Positions 33,301 to 44,115 of a DNA stretch of 64,000 bases are shown here, piece by piece. Position 1 is the first letter of the stretch; each line of letters starts with the position of its first letter. Origin of the DNA: Crambe crambe (lineage: Eukaryota; Porifera; Demospongiae; Poecilosclerida; Crambeidae); assembly GCA_963924555.1 (NCBI GenBank), contig OZ004582.1:2232001-2296000 (forward strand). The letters run 5' to 3'. Made by a program: the position numbers and the translations under genes. A model generated the notes under the pieces. That model was not told where the DNA came from. It made no database searches and worked only from the letters and a program-made list of their open reading frames with translations.

Positions 33301-34516
33301 TTTTTCCTTTTTTTTGGGATGGGGAAAAGGAGAGCCTGGTATTATTTGCGCATGCGCCAATTTTTGAATTATATAATTATAAACGCACACGCGATGACAA
33401 GTTTTGACGTCCGGAAGTGCTAGCGATCTCATGCATGATCATGCATGATTATATTCCGAGAATGCTTAGATCCTCCAGGGCATCAGGGCTTCAGAGGCAC
33501 AAAAGAGAAGGCTATCTGATCTAAGACTGACAGATGTAGCAAGGTAACTGGCCAAAACATCGTTGGTTGATCATCAGAGCATATATATCAGAGAGAGGCC
33601 AGTACTGCACTACGCTTTCACCAGCATCATTATGAAGGGGAGAGTCTGAGCCACCAAGCCACCGTGCATGCATAATACACCCATAGTAGCTGGCAAAGCT
33701 ACACTGCACACCATTCTCTAAGAATCATTTTTCTGCAGATCCACCAATTGTTTGCTGCTGTTGCTGGTGGTGATCTGTATCCCTTGCTGCATCTTCGTTG
33801 TACACAGAAGGAGGTACTCCTACCAAGCTATCAATGCTTGAGATGAATTTCTGGATGCATTATTGTTGACTGAATAATTATAACTGTGACCCGTTTTAGG
33901 AAAATCCGCCTAAACGCGCGTGAACATTATTGTCACAATAGGTGATTTTATATTACAGGTCAATAATATATTCAACAAAAATTTTTTTCTGTATAGATCA
34001 AAACTATGATCCTCGAACAAACTTCTGACAAAGTTTTGGAACTTAGACTAAAGTAGAAAGGCTTCAAATGAAGCGTTAAAGTTAGCTAGTCAGCCATGAA
34101 ACCTTCGTGCACGGAAAATCCAGCAGCTGAAAATCACCAGAACTAAGGTAGGCTTTCCAGCTTATACGCTTGGAAATATGAACTAACTAAGCTTTCTACG
34201 CTATCTTTAGTACCTTGTTACTCTTTTCTAGGCTTTAGTTGGTACTTTTTGCTGTTCAATTGATATTTTTTGTTCGAGGCTCCGCCCACTTCAATTTGAT
34301 ATTTTTTTTAGCCCTGCAGGCAATCTTCAAAATTCTTGTCGGTGTGTGTAGTCTTCTATTTGCTAGTTAGATTGGTAGTCCGCCTCAGGGAGAACAGTCT
34401 GGCTGCCCTATTACTGTAGGAGCTGCTTGGGACTTGAAAACCCACTCCCTGACTGAGGTGTGTTAGTTTCTGTGCAGCAGGCGTGGTGGGCTTTTTTGGA
34501 ACTTTAAAGTGCAGGC
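33301..34516. other. Spacer, nothing recognised
   Basis: A CATGATCATGCATGAT palindromic run lies near 33432-33449. The stretch just before 34517 may be the 5' UTR of the LINE relic. Confidence 0.4.
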
Positions 34517-36750
34517 ATGCCTTCCAGCTCATCAAAGGGGGTCAATTGCTGTCGATGCAACCGCACTGGGACTTGTAAAAACTGTTCCTGCGTTAAAGCT
34601 GGCAGACCGTGTGGCAAGTGCTTACCAGGCAATCTCGGCCGTTGCCTCAACAAACTATCTACACAGCCACAGTCCAAAGCCCTCTCCCAGCCTCCCAATC
34701 ACCTCTCTGGGTCTAGTGAGCCATCTTTAACCACCCAATTATCCTCTACCTCTAGAGACCCTCCTTCATCAGAGTCCACCCAAACTCTGCCCTCTACTAC
34801 CTTACCAGAGTGGAGTTCAATTTTCTCCTCCCGTTCCACCACACTCCACCACATACCAAAGGGTGCCAGGAATGCTTGGGCTAGCGTGATCTCGGATGTC
34901 TTCACAGCCATCAATGTTGACACCTCTAACCCAGATCCATGGCGCAAGCTTTTTATATTGCCTCGCTGCATTTTGTTCAATCCTATAAAGGGCAACCGTT
35001 TATACTGGCGTGACCAGGTGAAGTTGGTGAAATCTCGCATAAGCATGTGGCAGTCAGGTGGTATTGCTGATCTTTGGGCAGAAGCCAAGATTACAGGAGA
35101 GAAATTCAACAAGCTTTGATATCCGAGGGGCTTGCCCCAACCAACGACGAGATTCTGAATGAGATGATGGATAAACACCCTCAATCTCCACTTCCTCACA
35201 CTCCTGATTCCCCACCTCCATCCCCACCAAGCATCAACGAAGCAGGAGTGGTCCAAGCTCTTCGCTCCTTTCCAAGTGATACTGCCCCAGGTCCTTCACT
35301 TCTGAGGGCTAACCATCTTAAAGAAGCCATCTTTTGTCCTTCCTCAGATCCCTCAGGTAGTCCCACATCTTTGTGGTGCTACATTGCTTGCAGTTAAGAA
35401 GAAAGGTGGTGGCCACCGGCCCATAGCAGTGGGAGAGGTTCTCCGTCGGTTAACATCCAAATGTCTCTCTCGGGCAGTCCAGAACGAGGCCCTCCGTAAT
35501 TTTACCCCCCTTCAGCTGGGGGTAGGGGTGGGTTGGGTGTGAAGCCATTGTTCATGCAGTCTCCCAGACTCTGGAGGATGAGGGGCTTTCTCCGGATTCC
35601 TGTCATGTCCTGCTCCTGGACTTCAGCAACGCCTTTAATAGCATTGACCGCAGTCATATGTTCTCCGAAATCAGAGCCCGCATACCTTCGCTATCAAGCT
35701 GGGTGGAGAGCTGCTACAGTTCTCAACCTATACTGCATTTTGGGAAACACACAATTCTCAGTCGATGTGGTGTTCAACAAGGGGAACCTCTTGGCCCTTT
35801 ATGCTTTGCCCTGACACATTTACTTAGTGACGCTTGGTATTTGGATGATGGGACCCTGTGTGGTACAGCAGAAGACCTGGCCAAGGCCTTAGCAATCATA
35901 GGAGAGGATGGGCCACCCAGAGGATTAAGGCTAAATAGATCGAAATCTCTCCATTACATCCCAGAAGATGCTGATGGCTCTCATAATCCCCTCCCACCGG
36001 AAATTCCCATCACCAGATCTGGTTTTTCCCTCTTAGGATCACCTATTGGCCCAGCCAGCTTTTGTGAATCCATCGCTGCAAAACGGGTTGAAAAGATAAG
36101 GTCTGCTGTGACCAAACTACGGGATCTCGAAGACTCTCAGATACAGTCTACCCTTCTCCGTTTGTACCTAGCCCTCCCAAAGCTCAATTTCCTTTTAAGG
36201 TCATGCCCTCCAGTGTACATTCATCAAGCCACCATGGCTTTTGATAATATGATGAGAGAGTGCCTTTTTGAATTAGCTGGTGGTCCCCTGTCCAAGTGGG
36301 CATGGCAAAAGGCCTCGCTACCTAGCTCCTTGGGGGGACTTAATATCAGATCTGCTAGCCTTCATGCTCCAGCTGCTTTTGTCAGCTCACTGGACCAGTC
36401 TCGCGCACTGATATCCAGAATCCGTAACCAACCCTCCTTTTCCTCCCATCTTGCTAGAGCTGTCTCTGACCTGGCCCTGACCTGGCCCTAGCGGCGGAAA
36501 GACCTGACTGGTCCTCAGTGGAGGAGATTGATGTCCCCCTTCGACAGCGACCAATTCTCTGCTGCATTTAGCTCCTGATACCCGGTCTCGGGCACTCGCT
36601 TTATCAACTGCCATGACAGGGAGTTTCGCTGTTGTTTGGACTACTGGCTTGGTCTTGAAGTTTTCGGCGGAACTCAAGATGCCCAGCATGTTCCAAAGAG
36701 GGCATTATGGATCCCTTCGGGGACCACCACTGGTTGGAATCAGCTCATTT
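34517..36750 (+). pseudogene. Non-LTR retrotransposon (LINE) relic with CxC-rich N-terminus and reverse transcriptase
   Basis: The 5' open part (34517-35119) begins MPSSSSKGVNCCRCN and has a Cys cluster CRCNRTGTCKNCSCVK..CGKC, followed by a proline/serine linker and HIPKGARNAWASVISDVF. From 35119 the frame shifts to FPSDTAPGPSLLRANHLKEA (RT entry). RT landmarks: GEVLRRLTSKCLSRAVQ, LLDFSNAFNSIDR, CGVQQGEPLGPLCFAL, AWYLDDGTLCG (YxDD-type active site), RGLRLNRSKS and SLLGSPIGP (35658-36491 open). The end has DREFRCCLDYWLGLE and CPAC..DPFGDHHW, a zinc-knuckle that in relatives precedes a restriction-like endonuclease; the element is cut off there at about 36745 by a repeat. At least four frame changes, and a deletion between FALT and LLSDAWYLDD. 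Confidence 0.85.
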
Positions 36751-37023
36751 TTGCAATATCAACGTAACTCTTCTTCTATATCTAGCCTAGACTTTTCAAA
36801 TCACAAGAAAAAATAAGAAAATGATTCATCCTCCTGACTGATATTCAGCGCGCGCTTGCAATAGCAACCCCCGTGCTTCTGTTTCTAGTAGATTTTGACT
36901 ACCTCGTACATCTCAGGAACCACTACTGGTTGGAATCAGCTCATTTTTTGCAATATCAATGTAACTCTTCTTCTATATCTAGCCTAGACTTTTTCAAATC
37001 ACAAGAAAAAATAAGAAAATAAT
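36726..37023. repeat. Direct repeat of about 105 bp, two copies
   Basis: 36726-36830 and 36918-37023 share CTGGTTGGAATCAGCTCATT, CTTCTATATCTAGCCTAGAC and CACAAGAAAAAATAAGAAAA, separated by about 90 bp. The first copy fuses to the LINE 3' end. Confidence 0.85.
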
Positions 37024-37499
37024 ATTGAAATTCAATGTTATGTTGTAGAATAGGTGTCTGAGAGAAAAAATTATCCAAGTAAGTCCAGAATTACAGGCAT
37101 TAGCGAAACTGTTCATAGCACCCACGAAAATTAGGCAACGTTTGAAATTTTTGGTGTGTGTGGTAGTGACACGGTACCGTATAGCTAGGATATTTTGCTT
37201 ACTGCTGCTCTAAACAGCTCTGGAATTATACTCCCCTAGCAACCGGAGCATTGCCAGCACCCTTAATAGATATCTGGGACGACGTTCCCCACATAAAAGC
37301 AATTAGATTACCCTTTAGAAGGTCTCAGAGAGCTCATATCAGCAAATGCATAGCATGTTGCCCCATGTTGTAATCAAGGACGGCAATGGAGGAACATGAC
37401 GAAAAACTTTGTAAAACACAATGATGTGCTGTGAATTCAGTTTACTTTTTTGAACCAATGAATAAAAGTAGCTCCAAATTTTGCTATGGTCTCCTACAG
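37024..37499. other. Spacer, nothing recognised
   Basis: No motif-bearing frame. Confidence 0.4.
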
Positions 37500-37860
37500 C
37501 AACCTGTGTATCCACATCAGCTATAGCAATTAACTACAGCAACCGGTGGATCCACATCAGCTATAGCAACCGGTGGGTCCACAATAGCTACAGCAACTGA
37601 TGGGTCCACATTGACTAGGTGGATCCACATCAGCTATAGCAACTGGTGGATCCACAACAGCTACAGTAACCGGTGGATCCACATTAACTACAGCAACCTG
37701 TGTATCCACATCTGGTTGGTCCACGTTAGCTACAGCAACCGGTGGATCCAAATTAACAACAGCAACCAGTGGATCAATTAGCTACAGCAACCGATGGGTC
37801 CACATTAACTGGGTGGATCATCAGCTATAGCAACTGGTGGATAAAGCAACCAGTGGGTCC
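37500..37860. repeat. 30-bp minisatellite (GTGGATCCACATCAGCTATA core)
   Basis: About twelve units of 24-30 bp, alternating GTGGATCCACA(T/A)(C/T)A and GCTA(T/C)AGCAACCG. Read on the plus strand it gives a Thr/Gly/Ser decapeptide (ATGGSTSAI); on the minus strand DPPVAVANV. The unit length being a multiple of three keeps frames open on both strands. Confidence 0.9.
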
Positions 37861-38045
37861 TGGTGGACCATCTGCTACAGCTGTTGCTACTTTGACCGAT
37901 ATAGAAGTGTGCATCATTTGTGGTTTGGAGAGGAAGACGAAGAAGAACGTATTCAATGCTTCCTTGACTGGACACACATTAGGTGTCTCCCAGAAAATAT
38001 CCCTTTCGGCATACCTATTATTTCAATTATCTGGCTAATTTTTAC
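37861..38045 (+). pseudogene. PHD-like finger fragment downstream of the minisatellite
   Basis: Following the Thr/Gly/Ser repeats the plus strand reads VCIICG, then in the next frame EEDEEERIQCFLDWTHIRCL and PENIPFGIP. Together the spacing C-x2-C..IQC..W-x-H-x2-C resembles a PHD finger, as found in some transposon proteins, but one frame slip lies near 37930 and one expected cysteine pair is missing. Low confidence. Confidence 0.35.
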
Positions 38046-38429
38046 TGTAGCTGTGGTTTCTTATTCACCATAAAATTAAAAAATTAAAAATAAAAAAAAA
38101 CAACAAAAAAAAAACAACCTAGGTAACAGCTTATTAATTTTGCCTTGCTAAAATTGTCGCTCTCCCATTTAGACACTACATGAATTTTCCTTAGCAATCA
38201 CCCAATGGCGGAAACCCGCTCCTTCGACAACACGGATGTGGTTTAAAAAATGGCATGCGCTAGTATTGAGTTTAGAACTTGAGAGGAATAAGTCGATTAC
38301 CATGACAGTAATCTCAAATCTTTTAATCTTGTCAAATATCTGTGCTATGTTGAAATTCTATCAATTATGTATTTTACAGCACAATCTACTCTTGGCTCGG
38401 GGGAAAGTTCAAATGGTGATTTTTTTTTT
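38046..38429. other. AT-rich spacer
   Basis: An A-rich run with CAACAAA lies at about 38078-38117. No gene seen. Confidence 0.4.
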
Positions 38430-39448
38430 CATAAACCATTGTACCAGCATTGAAATCCAGTGTTAATTTGAGGTTTCAACAATCCAAATGACAGTCCATA
38501 TGTGGATACTTTGGTCATTTTTTTCAGTGCAGAAATGGGGCTAGGCTTGTCAGCCTGCAAACGTTCTATCATTGCAACTGTGTGCCTTGCAGCAAACAGT
38601 AGCAAATTTGCCCTGGTCCTATGTTCTCCCGGTGACAAGGGGCTGCACACAGCAGATTCTTCCTCTTCGATGATATCATACACTGTATTTTCAATGCCAA
38701 CCATCATGACATGGTCTCCTCCCCCGGAGAACATGCATATTTTCCCTTCAGTTTCGGCATACACATGTCCATATTCTCTACAGTAACATTCCTGTTTTCT
38801 TCTCTGAATGCTTCTTTTGAAGTTTTCAGCCCGACTATTTTCTCGATCGACGGGTTATTTCTGATGTCGGTGAAAATCTCTTGTACTTCATTGTGTAGCT
38901 GCCATCTTCCATGTATTCTATCTCTAGGCCTAGGGACATGTTAGTATAATAATAGCTGCTTGACACGTTGACTGAGCTCTTGACTTGCAACAACTCGGCA
39001 TCGTTCATCGTTGGATCCGTGCACGGTGGTAAACGTCCGTGGTACTCGGCACTGACCGCACGGCAGCCAGCAGGGCTAGCAAAGATGAAAATGTACACCT
39101 GGAGTACTTGGTCAGCTTCGTAAAGTGTGGTACAGTGACTGAAAGATCCATCGAATTCTACATCGATCTCGAGATCCGAAGAGTGTAGTGTAGACCAAAA
39201 TAGGACCTTTAACCCCCGTTTACACGGAGCCACTTATCCGGATTCAAATCCGGATAGAAATCTACTTTTCCCAGTGTAAACGAAATTATCTAGAATGGAA
39301 TCCGGATTGAATAACCCACATCCGGAGGTGGATTCGATTCCGGATTAACCCACCTTAGGCGCGCAAAACCTGCGTGTAAACACTTGCGCAGAAACCAATC
39401 CGGTTAGCTAATAGCAGCAGTTTCTTGTTTGTTTACTACAAGTCAATT

Positions 39449-40584
39449 ATGGCTGTCTCTGCAAGTATTACTAAGGGTACTTTCTGGTGTGAGGAAGAAA
39501 TAAAAGCTCTCATAAAAATATGGGGAGAAGAAAACATACAATCTCAACTTGATGTGGCAGTAAGGAATAAGAATGTATATATGGAGATCGCTAAGCAATT
39601 AAGTACACAGGGATATGACAGGGATTGGGAGCAGTGCAAGAATAAAGTAAAAAACTTGAAAAAAATATAGAGAGAAGTAAAAGATAATAATGGGGAGACA
39701 GGACGAGGAAGAAAAACATGTAAATTTATGATGAATTGGACAGCATTCTTGGACATAGACTTGCTTCTGTTCCAACAGTTCTACTTGACACTGGTGAAGA
39801 ATCTGCACATGAATTAGAAACCTATGGTAAGACAGTATACGATTATTTCATATTAATTTTAGGAGGGGGGAGGGATTAACATCCATTGACGCCTTTTTGT
39901 TGATACCACAAAATTGGCAAATCAAACCCTTCTATCCCAGAATTATTTCTTAATGGACAGCTGTAAGGAATAGGGAGGATTAAAGAGAGATACATAGTAA
40001 AAGTCAATTGGACTTGGACATAGAGAAAGAAGCTAACTATTGTACAGTAGAAATTGAATGGCAAAATGATCACTTATCTGAATGGGAACGAGTCTACTGT
40101 ACAGAATTAAGTACTCACACAATAATTTATAGACGGAGTTGATATTCAACCGAAGTCTCCTTTGGATGGGGCATTAGTTCCTGCCACATCTCCATCGACC
40201 TCAAAGAAACGACCTGGAGAAGATACAGGTTAGTAAATTAATCAACAAAAAGGTGGAACCCCCCTAATGTATAGCTATAGTTGGTGGGCACAGTTGATAA
40301 TAACTACGCCCACCCCAACTACATGAACACAGCACTTCCAGAAGAGCAAGGCTGAGAAAATGATGGAAAAGGCAATGGAGGCATTTATGGTGTACCAGAG
40401 TGAAGCAGAAGAGAAATTTATGAAATCTGAAGAGGAAAGATGGAAGAAAGAAACAGAACTTGAAGATCGGCGAAGAAAAGAAGATAAAGAACATGAACTA
40501 AGGATGATGCAAATGCTAGGGCAAATGCTGCAATATCAGCAGCCGAGTTATCCCTCCAACTCCTATGACTATGAAGACTATTAA
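39449..40584 (+). CDS. Harbinger Myb/SANT-like (trihelix) DNA-binding partner protein, three exons, damaged
   Basis: In Harbinger elements this second protein binds subterminal DNA and helps the transposase reach the nucleus and the TIRs. Exon 1 (39449-39826) has the trihelix domain: FWCEEEIKALIKIWGEENI, then MEIAKQLSTQGYDRDWEQC and KNKVKNLKK. Exon 2 (40133-40228) joins in phase (TAT-G/AC) and reads QPKSPLDGALVPATSPST..KKRPGED. Exon 3 (about 40333-40584) is a charged coiled coil, KAEKMMEKAMEAFMVYQSEA.. to a tyrosine-rich end. Exon 1 carries a TAG at 39668-39670 and a one-base slip near 39723, and the exon 2 to 3 phase does not fit the nearest acceptor, so this copy probably makes no full protein. 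It converges on the transposase gene with about 90 bp between their ends. Confidence 0.85.
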
Positions 40585-40672
40585 GGGTGCACAGGTTATA
40601 CACTTTAGGGTAGCTTAATCATCTATTAGACATAATGAAATATAATTCTAGCATAGTTGTTCTTTTACAGTG

Positions 40673-41977
40673 TTATCTATTAAAATGTAACATGAGAGCT
40701 TTGCGGATACTATCAGCATCCTGTTGAGATGTTTGAACTGAAGCAGCAGTTGTAGAACTAAAACCATTTCTTTCAACCCCTTCCATCCACTCTACATTGA
40801 ACTCATCACCATGAATCTCACAAATGTTATGAAGAACACAGCATGCAGCTACAAGCTCTGGAACGTCATCAATATTCACATCCAGTCTTTTCAATAGACA
40901 CCTGCATCTCCCCTTTAGTTTACCATAACTATGCTCCACAATTACTCTGGCTCTGCTAAGACAGTAATTAAACTTTCTTTGCTGGTGAGATAAATTTCCA
41001 TTGTCTGGAAACGCTTTCATCACCCACCGTAGAAGGGGATATGCTGGATCTCCAAGAATAACAACGGGAATATCCACACCACTAATTTTCTCAGTCCAGT
41101 CCGGAAATAAGGTTTTGTTTTGACCTTTACGATATATGCTGGAATTTGCAAACACTCGTGCATCATGCACTTTACCAGGCCAACCAATATACACATCAAT
41201 AAACAACCCCTTATTGTCAACTGCACCTTGCATAATAATAGAGTGCCACCCCTTACGATTATAGTAATCTGCAGGACATTCATATGGTGATAAAATAGGA
41301 ATATGAGTTCCATCAAAAGCTCCCGCACACTGAGGAAAACCATGGTCACTTTTAAAACCTTCAATGACAGCTTTCAGGGTACTTCCTGTAGGTACTTTGA
41401 TGTAGTCCGGTAATAGCAACTCAACAATACAGAAACACACTTCTTTTACTATTACACACACTGTGGACTTTGACACACCAAATAAGTGGCCTATTGTCCT
41501 ATAATCAGCTCCGGTGGACAGAAACCACAATGTTATACCTAAACGCTTTTCAGTTACAATAGCTTTTCTCATCATTGTATCTTGCTTTTCTATGGTGCAC
41601 TTTAGTTTATCACACAAATACACAAAAGTAGAATGGGACATGCGAAAGTTCTTAAGCCAGTCTTCTGGTCCAAATCTATTAACCACATGCTCCCACCAAT
41701 GGCCACTCCTTTCCCTTGCCCAGATCATCCTCTCAGATGAGAAATACAAATGGGAACTCATCGCCATAATGGCTAAAAATAAAGCATGTTCTTTTGCTTG
41801 CCTCCTACGAAATGTTCTCAGTCTCCTTGCCTTCTGCTTCTTCATGTGCCTCATTCTCATACAAGAGTGCTGTTTTACTCCCCACAAACACACAAAGGTA
41901 CTCAAAACGAATTTATCCATCTTACACACTTTGGCTTGACATCTGTTACTAAGCAATCTAGTCCCCCTAGTGCGCAT
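40673..41977 (-). CDS. PIF/Harbinger DDE transposase, full-length
   Basis: A single uninterrupted 434-codon frame. The DDE catalytic domain (Pfam DDE_Tnp_4 type) shows GAFDGTHIPI (D222), VILGDPAYPLL (D310) and ARVIVEHSYGKLKGR (E349), with HDARVFANS (D272) between. Upstream, residues about 105-175 contain the usual helix-turn-helix-like region with MSHSTFVYLCDKL and RTIGHLFGVSKSTV. Length is normal for the family (about 350-450 aa). The enzyme would cut at the TIRs and insert at TWA sites. Related host gene: HARBI1. Start chosen at 41977, the first ATG; later methionines at residues 20 and 40 are alternatives. Intact coding suggests a fairly recent arrival compared with its surroundings. Confidence 0.95.
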   Translation of the reverse strand: MRTRGTRLLSNRCQAKVCKMDKFVLSTFVCLWGVKQHSCMRMRHMKKQKARRLRTFRRRQAKEHALFLAIMAMSSHLYFSSERMIWARERSGHWWEHVVNRFGPEDWLKNFRMSHSTFVYLCDKLKCTIEKQDTMMRKAIVTEKRLGITLWFLSTGADYRTIGHLFGVSKSTVCVIVKEVCFCIVELLLPDYIKVPTGSTLKAVIEGFKSDHGFPQCAGAFDGTHIPILSPYECPADYYNRKGWHSIIMQGAVDNKGLFIDVYIGWPGKVHDARVFANSSIYRKGQNKTLFPDWTEKISGVDIPVVILGDPAYPLLRWVMKAFPDNGNLSHQQRKFNYCLSRARVIVEHSYGKLKGRCRCLLKRLDVNIDDVPELVAACCVLHNICEIHGDEFNVEWMEGVERNGFSSTTAASVQTSQQDADSIRKALMLHFNR

Positions 41978-42244
41978 GCCTTTACCTACAGGCCTAAATA
42001 AAGAACTATAAAACTCACCTAATCCCTGTTTTGAGCTGTAACGGCTTCATCTTCTCTATTCACATGGCCTTCCTGGTCCGTTCCAAATGTAGAGCACCTC
42101 AATGAGAAAATTCACGTGTGGACAAAAGTTACCCGGATCTCTACCCGGATATGAATCCGGATAGAAGGCTCGTGTAAACGGGGCTTTAGATATACTTTCT
42201 GTACCGGAACTGCAAAGGTTAACGGTAGTGCTTCGATCTGCTGA

Positions 42245-42819
42245 TGGCTAACTAGCTATGCTGGTTAACTGTCAGAAGAGTTAGGTCGAAGGTGATTCCT
42301 TTCAATTCCAGATTTTGACTGTATACTGATTCAACCCCTCGGCTCATAAACTGATTACAAAAGACTATAATCTGACAAAATTCCCTCTAGTATAAAAAGA
42401 TTTCAATATTTTGATTGATCCTTTGCATCAACAGGAACTTTAACCCCTTAGTTCCTCACCTTTCCATTAACTCACTTTATGCACAAAAGAACATAAATCC
42501 CTTATTTAATGAAATATTTTCAAATATTCCAGAGGCACTGCCCATCTCTGCCTTATGTTTGACAACTGTTCTGCAAACTATACTGTACTTTCACCATGAA
42601 AGGATGGTATAATGATAAAGTATGCAACAGTACAGAAGGTGGTACTGATGACAATGTAGCTGGTTCAAGCTGATTACACACTTTGGTAGGTGACGATTGG
42701 CAAGGCATCAGCAGAAATTGGGTGCATTGAACCTTCAGCTTTGCATTGACTGAAAAAAAATTATTCAAATTTTTTTCCAGGAATTTACCAATATGGTAGC
42801 ACGGCGATAACCCCTTGAT
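42245..42819. other. Spacer, part repeat
   Basis: 42657-42750 (TGATTACACACTTTGGTAGG.. GCATTGAACCTTCAGCTT) matches 32390-32520 in direct orientation. No gene recognised. Confidence 0.45.
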
Positions 42820-43990
42820 AACTAAATTGTTGTGGGGATATACTAGTATAATTGTCGTGTATCTGTAATTTCATAATAAATTCTGATATGTGAGGGGTGG
42901 TTGGGTGTGTAAGCTTATCAAAGTGGATCGTAGGCTCAGCCTTTTGTCACATAGGCTCTAAGCTTATCAAAGTGGATTGTAGGAGCTCGGTGGCTTATCT
43001 AAGTGCTCATTTACAGCTTTCTGCCTGCCACTTACATAACTCTGTCTCTCTTTCTATGTAGACTGCCTGACACAGCAATATCTGAAGCACTTGCTCACTG
43101 TCAAATGTTTCACATTGCCTTAGTATCTTGTATGTCGCGATGGTTTTAAATTTCAAATAACGATAATACTAGTATATTGTATATCTGTAATTTCATAGAA
43201 ATCACCCTGATGGTTTTCGAGATACGACCTGTAATTTCATACAAATCCCTCCGATGGTTTTCTAGATAATGGTATTACGGTAATAACACCTTAACGACTT
43301 TACGGAATTCGAAGAACTTTGAATATGTTGTAGGGATATACTAGTATATTGCATATCTGTAATGATTATTCATATAGTTATTATAGGAAAGCTGTAGCAG
43401 AGTTTCTGCACAATTGATATTCGGATAGGAAAGCTGTGATAGAACTATGGTAGAGCCATCCAGTTTGAAGATTCATATCCATTGAGTCGACGATTGCCAT
43501 CTGTGGTAGTGTGATAGGGTCATCCAGCTACACACTAATTATAAGCTAAGACTGTGTACCTCCAGTTGGAATGGCTGGAAACACAACAGCTGCTATGACC
43601 ACGAACCTACATATTGAAATCAGAAATGGAAACATCAGCTATAGCAATTTAGACTGCCATTCAACGATTATAAACAATCCATTAACAAACTGGCTATAGT
43701 ACCTAACAGTTGGACCATCAAAAATGGAAATGTTAGCTATGGGCATATTTAGACTGACATTAATAGCTAAATGGCTATAACCATTTAACAATCTAGCTAT
43801 AGCCATTAACAAACTGGCTATGGTCACGGTTGGGCCATCAAAAAAGCCATGGAAATACTATTTAGACTGCCATTTGGTACCTACAGTACAGTAGGACCAT
43901 CAGAAATGGAAACATCAGCTATGGAAACATATCAGCCATAGCTATTCAGACTGCCATAGCCATAGCCATAGCCATAGCCTTTAGGTTCTC
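42820..43990 (-). repeat. Kilobase-scale repeat, right copy (inverse of 31421-33300)
   Basis: Reads in reverse order the blocks of the left copy: ATACTAGTAT palindromes (42840, 43166, 43340), GGTTTTCGAGATACGACCTG, GATTCATATCCATTGAGTC and AACAAACTGGCTATGG. It ends in a CCATAG microsatellite (about 43955-43980). Confidence 0.85.
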
Positions 43991-44115
43991 GTAAAAGGTT
44001 TTGTGGAGAGTTCAGAACAGAGTCCCTTTAATCATTTTTGGGTTGGCAGGGTGCTGTGAAGACCCAAGTGCTGTGTGCTGTCGTGTAACCCCACCCAAAC
44101 TGTTATTTTTTCTCG
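43991..44115. other. Short spacer
   Basis: Nothing recognised. Confidence 0.4.

Larger units (their letters stand above)
39212..42185. mobile_element. PIF/Harbinger transposon, complete, TTA target duplication
   Basis: 2974 bp. TIRs begin ACCCCCGTTTACACGGAGCC on the left and, inverted, AGCCCCGTTTACACGAGCC on the right; both continue into copies of TATCCGGATT. TTA flanks both ends (39209-39211 and 42186-42188), as expected for Harbinger (TWA). Several more CCGGAT subterminal boxes lie at both ends, typical of binding sites for the Myb-like partner. Two convergent genes fill the element: a Myb/trihelix-like protein (plus) and a DDE transposase (minus). Confidence 0.95.
38430..42244 (-). pseudogene. 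Unrecognised minus-strand gene split by the Harbinger insertion
   Basis: The sequence to the right of the Harbinger (42244-42186, after a CATCAGCAG-type splice acceptor) and to its left (39211 to about 38840) reads as one open frame on the minus strand if the element and one TTA copy are left out: LCSSGTESISKV crosses the junction and continues LEIDVEFDGSFSHCTTLYEA. Further downstream are NNPSIEKIVGLKTSKEAF and, at 38764-38430, EGKICMFSGGGDHVMMVG, HRTRANLLLFAARHTVAM and KMTKVSTYGLSFGLLK. The amino-acid pattern is protein-like but I recognise no domain. Two or three frame or splice changes occur. It may be a host gene or another mobile gene that was hit by the Harbinger. Confidence 0.4.

Noticed and set aside
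34699-35256. 185-codon minus-strand frame over the LINE
   Set aside because: The plus strand has the LINE motifs in the expected order; this is its shadow.
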